From Topomyia yanbarensis (lineage: Eukaryota > Arthropoda > Insecta > Diptera > Culicidae), in assembly GCF_030247195.1 (NCBI RefSeq), contig NC_080671.1:468592766-468656765 (forward strand): a DNA stretch of 64,000 nucleotides, in the 5' to 3' direction. The stretch's first letter is position 1. Each line of letters begins with the position of its first letter. A program made the position numbers and the translations under genes. Below, one piece after another: positions 25,380 through 35,615 of the stretch. The notes below the pieces were generated by a model. That model did not search any database. It was not told where the DNA came from and saw nothing but the letters and a program-made list of their open reading frames with translations.

Positions 25380-25430
25380 TCGGAGGGGGTCCGGACCCCC
25401 GGAATCCTCCCCCTGGATTCGCCACTGAAT
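25380..25430 (-). mobile_element. single hAT-like terminus
   Basis: On the minus strand this reads CAGTGGCGAATCCAGGGGGA and continues into a GGGGGTCCGGACCCCC palindrome, an end type I associate with hAT elements. The other end was not found, so it is a fragment. Confidence 0.4.
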
Positions 25431-25809
25431 GGTACAGAAATCTGGTCATGGGCAGTACAATGGCCCACCTCTATAAAGCAGAAGCAAAGATCGTGGAGAA
25501 AGCTAGATCGATTATCATCGAGAAGATAATCCCATACCGTACCGTGAGAATTGAAACTGTTCTCGGTACTGGTACCACAATATCACAAAGTTACGGTTGC
25601 ACAACGTAGGCCCAACCTGCACAGAGTTGAGTCCCTGGTTGAAATGATGAGCTTTTTGAAATTTTTGGTATTTCTGGAAGCGTTGAAAATGCTTCTAATT
25701 CTTTATGCATTTACGCGGGGAATGGTAAGAGATCACGAGAACTTTCCCCACAATATCATCGCGATTCTCTGCGAACTTGCCACCGGGTCTTATTATTACA
25801 TTGGCTTAT

Positions 25810-27040
25810 TTGCTTGTATTTATTGCAAAACATGATGCGCGGTACAAACAGCCGAATAGGCAGTCGAGCCGTGTTGAATTAGAAGCCAGCCCTGGTCGAT
25901 CCCTAGCAAGCGTGCAGCTTATGCGCCACTTCCCGTAGGAAGACTGCACGCCAAGATTTGTTTGCCCGGATGAGACTCTTCTTAGGGCGAGTCCCTGAAG
26001 AAGATTCACCTAAAAGAAATTAATCAGGATCGAACCAGACAGGCTTATCAAAAATCAGCCTCCAAAAGTCGGGTAGACGACCCTATTATCAACTAGCAGC
26101 AATCATCAAAAACCTCATCACACTCAGATAATTCGCAGTAAGAAATTCCCCATACCTAACTTATCATCACTGGAACTGTAGCCACTCACCGCCAGGTGGC
26201 CCAAACATACTGAAAGCGAAGCTTTCACCACTCATCAAATTCCGCCAAGCGGAAGACAGTGAAACGAAACGAAAACTACACCGAACGAAGTGACGTAACC
26301 ATACTAGAACGAGACTAAAACGGGCCCATATTATTGGCTCGAATCAAAACTCGTCGAAATGTCAATTGACGATAGGTTCATCCGGAGTGTTCATTTGTGT
26401 TTACATTTTGCTAGCGTTGCCAATTTTATTTTGTGTCCACCACCCAATGTGGCTACGCCACATCGCTTTTGCGCGTGCTGTCCGACTTCGCTACCGCTCA
26501 GTCGGACTTAAACTAGGGATAGCCCCTATGTTTGAGTAAGCCGGGCAAACGAGTGGATCACAGGTTCGCTTGCTTCCGACGGCGGGTCGGTGGCCACCTC
26601 GCCCTCTAGGCCTCGGTTATGCGGCTAAGCCGCATCGAAATGGTACCCCTTAAACATTCTAACTTGAATCGGTTGTGTAACCGGAGCCGGAATACGAATT
26701 AGAACCAGCCAGCATTCCGGCTGTGTTAAACTGGGAAGTTTAGTACAATTTGATCTGGAAATAAAATTTTTCTGGCAACGTTCCAGCACTCCGTTGATTT
26801 CACCACCTGGGCGCCAGGTTGACGATATGAAATGAACTTTGTTTACTTTCGACAAGTTTTGATTCGAGCCAACAACATCCAGCCGACTAAAACCATAAGG
26901 GAGTACTACATGAATCTACAAAACATTCGCTACATTTACACTAAACAACATTTATTTACGGTACAAAACGGCAGATTTATGTTCTATTTCATGTTTGTAT
27001 TTTTTAGCTTTTAACTTTCTAGGCCTATCTTCTGATGGTG
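25810..27040 (-). mobile_element. LTR-retroelement debris in minus orientation
   Basis: 25884-25940 is a perfect 57-bp inverted copy of 30247-30303. Its minus-strand continuation has an AATAAA near 25825, as in an LTR. Near 26809-26820 the minus strand shows CGTCA, ACC, then TGGCGCCCAGG, resembling an LTR end plus a tRNA primer site. The two pieces may come from different elements. No integrase or RT domain seen. Confidence 0.4.
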
Positions 27041-27746
27041 TGCGTGTACTCTCTCCCTACTGTGCTCATTGACCTGCTTGTGCTTTTCTTCTCATTTCTA
27101 AAATCCTCCCAAAGTTCGGTGACGTCACCTCACGGCTCCAGCGTATCAATCAGCTATTGCTTTGCACCCGGGTGACTAATTAAATGGGTTGTGTGTGGCG
27201 TTCGTGAATGACGGACTAAAACGTAATGGCCGACACACAACCTCAAATCATGGACGCGTCCCTAATCTCGCCGTCCGTGGACGACTTCTCAAGCGTCTTT
27301 CGCTCTGGCGGCTTAAATCACTGTGGCGTCCTCCCTGGACGCCACCCTTCACACTTAATTAGCAAGAACGATACGACTCACCCAATCTGCTGCTGTTGGT
27401 TTCTGCTGCTGTCGATCGTTCTGCTGCGATGACGGGCGATCACGTCGATCGGCCGCGCCGGTTTCTGACCAGCGGTTGTTGGTTGCTGGTTGATGATTTG
27501 ATCGGCCGGAAAAGTTACAGTTGATTTTCCGGCGATTGAAGGAACGGTTTTTAGACGGGTCGTCCTTCCTTCCGGCGGCGTAACGGTGCCGGGTTCAAAA
27601 TTCGTCCGATGCGCGCGTGCTGCTTTCGTTCGTTCTGCCTCTTCTCTCGTTCGTCGGCGAGCTGTGCGAAATAGAAAAGGCCGTCTGGCTTTCTGTAACC
27701 TTTTGCACACAATTCTACGCACGTAGCTACTAGCTCATCACTTTTA
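27041..27746 (+). other. leader region of the gag-pro locus
   Basis: GC-rich compared with its flanks. It contains a perfect GGTGACGTCACC palindrome at 27118-27129 (CRE core TGACGTCA). A plus-strand 68-codon frame begins at 27226 in a strong start context (GTAATGG) but shows no homology and could be an upstream ORF. There is no LTR with matching 3' copy. The gag frame is open here from a stop at 27697. Confidence 0.4.
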
Positions 27747-29786
27747 GTGATTTATTTTTCACAAACTAAACCGGACAAACTACGCGCACCTTCTCTGCGT
27801 TTGGCGGACTGGGACGAAATCCTTTTTTACGAAGATGTGAGGGAAAATCGGGATTATCCGTCGCGGTTTACTATCGAACAAGAGTTCGATCGCGTGTCAA
27901 GTATAATCGATGTTTTGAGAGGGAAGTTGGAGAAAGGTTCAGATGAAAGGTGCATTTCCCGATTAAAACATTACGCGCTTAGGGTCGCCCGAAGCATAGC
28001 TGAGGATCCTGGATCCGAAGCCATGCGTAAAGAACTGATAAGGGAAATTCGAAGTGTGTTGAACAGATTTAGTGGGAAGAAGGGTTCCGAAGATTCTCAC
28101 TCAGGAGAAGTTGTCGACAATCAGCAAAAGTCATTGGAGTCAGGGAATGATGATAGGAAAGACGAGAAGCACCGAGACGATGGACAAGAACGCGAAGACA
28201 GGTCGTCTGATGAGCATTCGAAGCGATCCCTTGGAGCTATTCCCAAAACGGCAAGTGAGGAACAACTACGGAGGGAAAACCAACTTAACGACGAGAACAG
28301 AATGCTGAGAATGCAAGTGGCTGAGTTGAGGCGAGAATTGGCAGAATTTAGACTGGCAACCCAGATACCGGATCCGACGAGGTTCGTCAACCCTTCCAAT
28401 CGAGGGCTTCAAGTTCCTGAGCTGATGAGTAGGGTGGAGTTCGACAGAGAAGCGCAACCGACACCGTACAACCGAGTCAACCGTCCAGAAACCGAACGCA
28501 GGCTGAGAGAAGAGGTACCACAACGACGATATAGCGGCATTCCACAGACGAGACAGGATGAGTCCGATAGGGGACGAGCGATTCGAAGGGAATCAGTCGA
28601 ACGACGGATGGAGACAGTAAGCGACCGTTCCTACTACGATACACGAGACGGTCAGGAGCAAGCGCGACGGTTGAGCAGAATGTATAATATGGAGACGAGA
28701 ATAGCTGAACGGGAGGATCCAGCTGATAGACGGTGGAGCGACAGACGGAGTTTTTCTCAGTGGGCTAGTCGAGGTAATCCCACCGGTGTCCTGCATCGAA
28801 GGCAGAGTGCAGTAATCCTGCAGAGTAGCGAGGACGAAGATGAGTATGACGCTGAGCAGTTTCGTCCAAGACGTCGTGTGAATCGACGAATCGCGGATCG
28901 TGAGATTCAGGACGCAGACCGGCGTATGGAGAAATGGCATCTAACTTTTAGTGGCAACCCCCGCCATCGATCGTTAGAAGATTTTCTCCATAAGATTCGT
29001 AGGCTAGCGCGAATGGACCGGATCGCAGATGACATCCTGTTGCAGCGAGTGCATACCATATTGCGAGGAGATGCCTACGATTGGTACTTGTGCTACGCTG
29101 ACGAGTTCCTAGATTGGCAGGACTTCGAGGAGAAAATCCGCTACATGTACGGCAACCCGAACAAGGACCAGGGAAATCGTCAGAAAATTTACGAGCGGAA
29201 ACAACTTAGGAACGAGCCGTTCTTGACGTTTAAGACGGAGATAGAGAGGTTGAACAAGCTTCTATCATCACCACTTGATCAGGAAAGGGTGTTTGAAGTC
29301 ATTTGGGACAACATGCGTCCACACTACCGTTCCAAACTGGCGTGCAGAACTGTACGAGATTTGCGCAAGCTCGAATACTATGCGTACCGTATCGATGCGA
29401 ACGATCCGGCACTCAGACAGTGTCGAGAAGGACCGACGCGTAACACGACTGGTCTACACAACATCGAGGCTGACGAGTCGACGGGATCCTATTCCGAAGC
29501 AGAAGAGGTGAACGCGTTAGGAAAGAGGTTCGATGGTGATCGGCGGGCAAAGGAGCAGTCCAAATCAGTAACGCGTGCTCAACAACCCAGTGCCACGCCG
29601 GCAGTCGAACAGACAAATGGTCCCCTTTGCTGGAATTGCCGCCAAACGGGACATATTTGGCGAAACTGCAGACACGAAAAGCAGTTGTTCTGCTACATCT
29701 GCGGAACACCCGGTAAGACGACGGTGACCTGCGAGAACCACCCACGGATTGACCGGGACTGGATTGGTAATCCATCGGGAAACTAG
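27747..29786 (+). CDS. retroelement-type Gag protein, intact
   Basis: A 679-codon open frame. Its N-terminal 200 residues are charged and probably coiled coil (residues about 165-205), followed by an Arg-rich stretch. Residues about 395-540 match the retrotransposon Gag capsid pattern (WHLTFSGNPR, AYDWYL, DFEEKIRYMYGNP, LLSSPLDQERVFEVIWDNM). Residues 628-641 form a CCHC knuckle (CWNCRQTGHIWRNC). A second knuckle at 649-662 has Lys where His is expected. The first codons lack ATG: 27747 is GTG and the first in-frame ATG is at 28023, which would lose about 92 residues. The frame ends in a slippery site. There are no internal stops, unlike every other element in the window. It could be a recent copy or a retained gene. 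Confidence 0.85.
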   Translation: MIYFSQTKPDKLRAPSLRLADWDEILFYEDVRENRDYPSRFTIEQEFDRVSSIIDVLRGKLEKGSDERCISRLKHYALRVARSIAEDPGSEAMRKELIREIRSVLNRFSGKKGSEDSHSGEVVDNQQKSLESGNDDRKDEKHRDDGQEREDRSSDEHSKRSLGAIPKTASEEQLRRENQLNDENRMLRMQVAELRRELAEFRLATQIPDPTRFVNPSNRGLQVPELMSRVEFDREAQPTPYNRVNRPETERRLREEVPQRRYSGIPQTRQDESDRGRAIRRESVERRMETVSDRSYYDTRDGQEQARRLSRMYNMETRIAEREDPADRRWSDRRSFSQWASRGNPTGVLHRRQSAVILQSSEDEDEYDAEQFRPRRRVNRRIADREIQDADRRMEKWHLTFSGNPRHRSLEDFLHKIRRLARMDRIADDILLQRVHTILRGDAYDWYLCYADEFLDWQDFEEKIRYMYGNPNKDQGNRQKIYERKQLRNEPFLTFKTEIERLNKLLSSPLDQERVFEVIWDNMRPHYRSKLACRTVRDLRKLEYYAYRIDANDPALRQCREGPTRNTTGLHNIEADESTGSYSEAEEVNALGKRFDGDRRAKEQSKSVTRAQQPSATPAVEQTNGPLCWNCRQTGHIWRNCRHEKQLFCYICGTPGKTTVTCENHPRIDRDWIGNPSGN

Positions 29787-29836
29787 GTCAGGAATGCGGA
29801 GTAGGGAACAACAGCATTCCGCCGACGAACGTTCCC
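29777..29836 (+). promoter_or_regulatory. -1 ribosomal frameshift signal with predicted pseudoknot
   Basis: The heptamer G GGA AAC (29777-29783) lies in the correct zero-frame phase and is followed at once by the gag stop TAG. After 7 bases comes a perfect 7-bp stem, GGAATGC (29791-29797) with GCATTCC (29814-29820). The loop word GGGAAC (29804-29809) is complementary to GTTCCC at 29831-29836, completing an H-type pseudoknot. The protease frame opens exactly in the -1 phase from CTA at 29783. Confidence 0.8.
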
Positions 29837-30268
29837 AGTTCTAGTCCGTTTGAGGACCCGTTTCTGAAGGTGTGTGAAGTAAGGGTCCACACCGAGAGCA
29901 GCCCTCACGTAACCGTGAAGATTTTTGACACCGAATACGACGCTTTACTCGACTCTGGCGCAAGTGTCAGTGTAACGAGTATGACCGATATTGCCAAGAG
30001 GTATGGTTTGACGATGCAGCGTAGCCCACTGAAGATTGTCACGGCCGATAAAACTGTACATGAATGTCTCGGATTCGTACAGCTACCGATGGTATTCAAG
30101 AGAATGACCAGGGTGATTCCGACGCTAGTGGTACCGCAGATTTGTAGAGAGCTGATCCTGGGATACAACTTCTGGAAATCGTTCGGAATCGAGCCGATGA
30201 TTGAGGGAGACCACGGATTCGAACGAGTGGCCACTGTTGAGACCACTCCTACGGGAAGTGGCGCATAA
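29783..30268 (+). CDS. retropepsin-type aspartic protease (pro), -1 frame
   Basis: 161 residues reached by a -1 shift from gag, giving an 840-residue Gag-Pro. The catalytic motif LLDSGAS is at residues 55-61 of the pro part, preceded by the usual beta strand (VKIFDTEYDA). The conserved C-terminal hydrophobic-Gly motif appears as LILGYNFW. Length fits a single retropepsin domain, which acts as a dimer to cleave Gag. The last codons (TPTGSGA and stop) fall in the 57-bp segment shared with 25884-25940, so the C-terminus may have been replaced. No RT, RNase H or integrase follows. Confidence 0.8.
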   Translation, partial: LGQECGVGNNSIPPTNVPSSSPFEDPFLKVCEVRVHTESSPHVTVKIFDTEYDALLDSGASVSVTSMTDIAKRYGLTMQRSPLKIVTADKTVHECLGFVQLPMVFKRMTRVIPTLVVPQICRELILGYNFWKSFGIEPMIEGDHGFERVATVETTPTGSGA

Positions 30269-30321
30269 GCTGCACGCTTGCTAGGGATCGACCAGGGCTG
30301 GCTACAAATTGGCGCCCAACG
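30247..30321 (+). mobile_element. LTR-end-like segment and primer-binding-site-like motif
   Basis: 30247-30303 is identical, inverted, to 25884-25940. It ends GGCTACA, then AAT, then TGGCGCCCAACG (30310-30321), which resembles an LTR 3' end plus a site complementary to a tRNA-Lys 3' end. In a normal element this would precede gag, not follow pro. Confidence 0.5.
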
Positions 30322-30367
30322 AATATGATCAATTTTCATTCAATAAATTCGAATATTTTTAACTCTG
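30322..30367 (+). mobile_element. truncated end of the 405-bp hAT-like MITE
   Basis: About 46 bp matching the right end of the element at 35211-35615 (AATATGATCAATTTTC to TTTTTAACTCTG). It is joined directly to the primer-site motif. The rest of the MITE is absent. Confidence 0.7.
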
Positions 30368-30369
30368 GT

Positions 30370-32709
30370 GTCATCTATCTTTACTCGCTGTATGGCTGGA
30401 TGTTACCGATTTTCTTCTTTCGGGCACAAAAAATGCGTAAACACCTTAATCAGAAACAGATCACCAAAGCATCATATAAATAAAAGCATCATTCTTTCAC
30501 ACGCATGTGCAAAAGATGGGTGGGTAATGCCCTGGGCATATTCGAAATGTCCCATGTTAATTTGTAAGCATTTTCAATTTTCCCCATTAAATGTTTCCTT
30601 TCAGCGTATATTTTGAGAAAACATTTAAATCCTACAGTTTGTTCCAAGAATCCATAAATACCAAGTCTTTTTGCCCTATTGTTGAAGTTCTACGCATAAC
30701 TGTATCACTAACAAAATAAACAAAAATGTTTACAATTACGTTGCGCTTACTTGAGAAATACATTACACTAGATACTGGGACTGGAAAAGTTTCATCAAAA
30801 AGAGAAAGAGGTGCCATACTAATAGGTGCGATCAATCCTGTAGAACTATTCATCATTGTTGTTTTTGCTTACAAATACTTAAAACACAGCGAAAGAATTT
30901 CCGAATTCGGTGAATCCTCGTTACTACTATAGTACCTCCTGGCTGTAGTGGCAGCTTGCAAGATCTAACCAGACCTTCTTTGACTCTTTGTGTACCTTTA
31001 TGAATGTACAGATTATATTGCTTATACAGCTTCGAGTCCTTTGCTTAGGGGTAAAAAGCTTGGTTTTAAATTGCTTGCCAGAGTTTCTGTAGTTTTTGTG
31101 TCCCTACGGACTTTGACGCTGACATTTGCACACGCGTGCACCTAAGTGACTAATTAAAAAACGGGTAGTTCATAAATAGAGGTGGTGCGTACCCGTTTCA
31201 ATCATTCGTCGCTCACTTGCCAAACGAACAACATGACGACTATATCGTCCGGATGATACAACCGTTCGTGTCCATGCAGTTTCAAATCCAGCTGGGTGTA
31301 GAGTAGATTGAGCACCAAATTTGAAGCAAAACGGACAAGTCTTGCTACCGGACCAACGTTCTTGAAGTTTGTACCGGATTTTTCGACAATTTACATGGAG
31401 AAAACCCACTAGCTCGCATTTTCGCCGTTAGGTGACACTGTATGCATCGTATTATCACTGTAAGTGAAAATAAGAAAGATAATTTAATTGTTTACAACTT
31501 TGTCGAAGACTGCTAGTCAATCTTGCATGGGGCTTAACAGCACATGGTTGTGTATCAGTACTCGATTAGCACGAACTAATAATTTTTGTAGAATAATCGT
31601 TAGGTTTAGCTCAATAATATGTTCTGAAGAATTATAATAAATAATACGAGTTATGTTTTGGTTAGAAAATTTTGGTTCCAACTGTGACCGCATAGAGGGC
31701 GACAACACTAATTACAAGACCTATAGTGTCGAACAAGAACCTGTTTACATTTTCTTGGAAAATCAATCAAAAATCGTTCTGAAGCGTTGAGGGATGGAAA
31801 TATAAATTGTTTTATTAAAAAGTAGAGCTCTATCGAAGTATGCAATAAAACAAGAATATTAATCATTATTTATTGACTCAATTGGGCACGTAACTAAAGC
31901 CCTGTAACGTCGATACCAATCCACGGCGGCCAAACTACAACCATCTGTTGCGGATGTCTTCAAAAAAAGTTAGGTATTTCCGTTCTTCCGGAAAACCCAG
32001 CCCAATAAACCAAAACATAAGGAGCGCATGCCGCACACGGTTCAGTTGATTAACTTATGCGGAAGGATCCTTTGTTTACGAGGCGCCTTCGAATGGTAAA
32101 TACATTATTAGCATAAAGTGAGCCCCAGCTGATGGTTCTCTCCCGCTTACACCAATGCACTCTTGTATAGAAAATAACTACCCTTCAAGTGGGAACAGGG
32201 GAAGTCACAAAAACGCTGAGAAACCCAGGCGGAATTTCAAGCCCGGGTCGGTTTTCCTCTTTGGTCTCTCCAAGCGAAAATCCCATAATTATTTCCGCTT
32301 TTTTTCTGTTTCATCTTTCCATCTCACTCGCACATTCTGTTGACGTTGCTGGGGTCAAACCTTCAAACAGAATAGGTAATCCTATTCGTATTTATTAAGT
32401 AAATAACATAATCTTAGACTTTCCCAGATTCCGCCGGTCAGTGAATCGAGATTGGCTTCACGTCTGATCCCTAGGGTCTAGGCGCCAGGCAATCGAAGTT
32501 TATTTTATAGGTACTTTGCAGGAGCTAGGAAATGATTTGCGTTCGGGATTTTTTTGTGTTCTACCTCGCCTTCGTTCAAACAATTTATTGCCTTTTCCCG
32601 GCTTCCCCAAGTCGTAAAGTTCGGAAATTCAGGTCGAAATTTCCGCATATGGTAAGCAGTTGTTTTCCCATAGGAAATCCAGCGCAAATTACCATTTCAA
32701 ATAAGCGTA
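30370..32709. other. no gene recognised
   Basis: AT-rich intergenic sequence downstream of the gag-pro locus and 3' of Psf1. Short open frames in both strands show no domains. Confidence 0.4.
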
Positions 32710-32715
32710 TTTATT
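32710..32715 (-). terminator. poly(A) signal of Psf1
   Basis: AATAAA on the minus strand, 66 bases past the Psf1 stop codon. Confidence 0.5.
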
Positions 32716-32780
32716 GTTGTAAATTCATTTAATCCTTTCGTTTGCTTACATAGTTACATTCCCTCGCCAAATTATTCACA

Positions 32781-33228
32781 TCAAACAATGTGCTGCAGGA
32801 TACCCTGCCGGATGAGCGCCTCGCACTGCAGCTTCGGCAAATAGTGTTGGCTATTTTTCTTCAGCAGCACAATTTCGCCGCTCTCCAGCTCGAACTTCCC
32901 GTAATCGGTGAGGCAGCGAACTTCGATGAATAGCGACTTGGGCGGTTTAATATCGTTGGTCAGATTCAGTCCCTGACCGTCGCCGATCGTCATCATGTAG
33001 CTAGCCAGCATCTTGGAGTAATTGTTGAACCATTGCAGCTCTGGCTCGTTGAGATTGGCTTTAATGTCGGCGGGCAGCGTGGCGCCCAGATGCCACCGAA
33101 CCTTCTTCAGCTTCTGGATCCGGTTGTACAAATAGACCATCATGCAACGCTTCTGTCGCTGGATCAGCTTGTGCCGGTACATGACCAGGGGGAGGTACTT
33201 CCGATCGCCGGTTTGGTTGTAGGACACA
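32781..33228 (-). CDS. Psf1: DNA replication complex GINS protein PSF1, last exon
   Basis: Psf1 is one of four GINS subunits that join Cdc45 and Mcm2-7 in the replicative CMG helicase in the nucleus. This exon follows a TTGCAG acceptor and encodes about 149 residues to TGA. It matches the family in order: YRHKLIQRQKRCMMVYLYNR, LQWFNNYSKMLASYM, then the signature KPPKSLFIEVRCLTDYGKFE and VLLKKNSQHYLPKLQCEALI near the end. Human PSF1 has about 196 residues, so roughly 45 N-terminal residues (FNED-type motif) must be on an upstream exon. I could not find that exon at higher coordinates. The first base completes a codon split by the intron. Confidence 0.93.
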
Positions 33229-33337
33229 CTGCAAGAGAATGAACAATTGTTTAGATAGTATTGTAACTGTAACTGACTTTTTGCTTATAATACAACGTAT
33301 CGTCCACGATAGCTGACTGTCGTCCTTATTCTACGCC

Positions 33338-33535
33338 GCGTGTGACGTGATAGGACTAATCTCAACTCACTCTTGGCGACTTTTCTCACACAATTCTGAA
33401 GAGTCACGTCGGGTGATGTGAGAAGCCCATTTAACGACAATGGGGAATCTCTCCTCATCCGAGTCAACACTCAAAATCGGGCAAGAAAAGTCACGTAGTG
33501 AGGTGAATTAAGTCGTCTCACGTCACACACCGCGC
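33338..33535. mobile_element. MITE with TGTGACGTGA inverted ends
   Basis: Left GCGTGTGACGTGATAGGACT pairs with inverted right GTGTGTGACGTGAGACGACT, and the matching continues through CTCACT and GACTTTTCT. About 200 bp, no coding capacity. It lies upstream of the Psf1 exon and may be in its intron. Confidence 0.55.
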
Positions 33536-33539
33536 AGCT

Positions 33540-35210
33540 TATTCCAGAAAATACAGATTCACAGAAAACCGATCTCCAGAGAATATCAAACTTCAGATAA
33601 CTACGGATACACAAATATTTGTTTATAAAATGATGGAATGCTAGCACGAAAAAAGTGTTCAGATTTAGCAAAGGTTAGGCCCCATTTCATTGCAAAACTG
33701 CTATGCTTGTAAACAGTTATACTTATATGTGGACGAATGGTATTTGGCAGGAAAGTAGATCAGATCGAAATAGAAAAGAGGGCACACAACGAAACTAACG
33801 TAACTGACACACAATCACAGTTCCTGTTTTCTGGAAGAGAAACATGAAACATGTATACAAAATTGAAGCAAAATTTGAGCACCTTTTCCGAGTACAGCAA
33901 AGCATATATATTATGGTGGGAGTTATTTTTGTGATGTTGGAATTTTATCCATTCTTGGTCAAAAAATGTCCATGGGAAGACTGCTATTTTTTCACTCTTC
34001 AAGAAAGCTAACAAATAAAAATGTCCATCAGGTGAATATAAATTGAATATTCACGTAAATATTTTTGTTCAACAGTTGAAATCAAATGTCTAGGACAAAA
34101 AAGCGCGAAGAATTTTTAGGTTCGAAATCAAAAATCCTAGAATTCTTTTGCGCAAAGGGTCATAAGTCGTAAAGTGTGTATTGTATTTTGTAGTCTTATT
34201 GAAAAAAGCTACTCATTACTCTATCACAGACTGCCGAATGAGATGACGGAAATAAGCGATTAAAATCATAGGCGGCTCCAGCTGACTGACAAAGGAGGGG
34301 CACGCCTTTCTGACAAAATATTTCTTATAGACGATTTAAAAAAATAGATACATTTAGAAGCGTAAGATTTTGGAAACTCATTTCTTAACACGGTTCATAT
34401 TTGGGGATTGGCGACTACTTAATCAAACGCCATCCTTGTATGAAATCACAATTTTGTATACTTCGTTTATTCGATACGGCTCATTGCGGTGTCTTAACAG
34501 AGTCTTTTATATATTTACAAAATGTAACTAAAACAAAACCAAATGTTATTGAGTGTTCGTCGGATTTCGTACATGCTACTTTCTATAGCTTCTTTCGCGG
34601 CGGGGAAACTCTTATCTGGTCGCCTGCTGCATCTTGAGGTTCATATACTTTTCTTTTATCGTTCACCTAAACATGAGAAATCCGTTCGCGATCGGTTCAG
34701 GAGAACTGGTTCTTCAGGCAGATCAATAAAAAATCTGGATTGGAAAATGTAAAATATTCGCGTTGCAGCGAAGCGAAAAATCTAATACATCGCACCCTTA
34801 TTCATCCTACCATTTAAGCTAATGTGTTGAATAGAGATAGCATACACTGTTCCAACTAATGTGTTCAAATGGGTGGCATGAATAGAGGTGCTAAGATGAC
34901 CCTGGTAACCCTAGTTAAGAGGGGACAGATCTTTCGACTCGCATTCTCGCTACAAGAACATCAGTCATACTCGGGAATAAGTTTCTTCAAATATCAGGTG
35001 AAACGGATTCTACATCTCCAAATTATGACGTGTATTTTGCATTTGGTTTACGGGATACGCGTTGATAGCTCATATAACCTTACCTCTATACTGTCATTTT
35101 CTATATACACGAGAATCTTTATTCCAACGCTGTAACTTTCAGCCACGTATTTTAAGTTGTTCTGCAAAACGAATATGTCTGCTTGGTCTAACAAGTTGAA
35201 TGACATCAGT
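33540..35210. other. no gene recognised
   Basis: AT-rich. Near 34268 a GGCGGCTCCAGCTGAC word resembles a single hAT-type end. No coding evidence; the missing Psf1 first exon was looked for here and not seen. Confidence 0.4.
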
Positions 35211-35615
35211 CAGAGTTAAAAGTAATCGAAGCTCTTTGTTGACGGCTGAAAATGAACCTGATGCGACTCGCGGTGAATAGAAAAAATATTCATTCAAATA
35301 TCCATGTTATTCATTCAGTTGAATATCGTACAATATATTCATTTCGCTATTTATCTAGGAAAATGTTTTCAAATGCCGGTAAAGCATATGAAATAACAAT
35401 CATCATCGCCTCCATTGTGCCAGGGCCTACTTTGATGCGTTTGATTCGTTGCTGCACAGGCGCTTCGTGTAATAATCGGAGACAAATGAAAATCTGCATG
35501 GATGAATGGGCGGTTTGTTCATTTGACGTTTTCAGCTGCGTCACTGAATATTGAAAATGAATGCGGCTGAATATGATCAATTTTCATTCAATGAATTTGA
35601 ATATTTTTAACTCTG
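35211..35615. mobile_element. 405-bp hAT-like MITE, copy 1
   Basis: Ends CAGAGTTAAAA and TTTTAACTCTG are inverted. The flanks ACATCAGT and ATATCAGT form an 8-bp duplication with one mismatch. The other full copy, inverted, is at 63369-63773 and has the same length. Confidence 0.85.

Noticed and set aside
27378..27722. 114-codon Arg-rich minus-strand open frame
   Set aside because: It lies over the GC-rich leader of the gag locus, has no domain, and its composition follows from the opposite-strand sequence.
28593..29775. Minus-strand open frames across gag (up to 120 codons)
   Set aside because: They are shadows of the gag reading frame.
30930..31180. 3' LTR of the gag-pro locus, from a GTGACTAATTAAA word shared with 27171
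   Set aside because: Only about 20 bases match; flanking sequence is unrelated.
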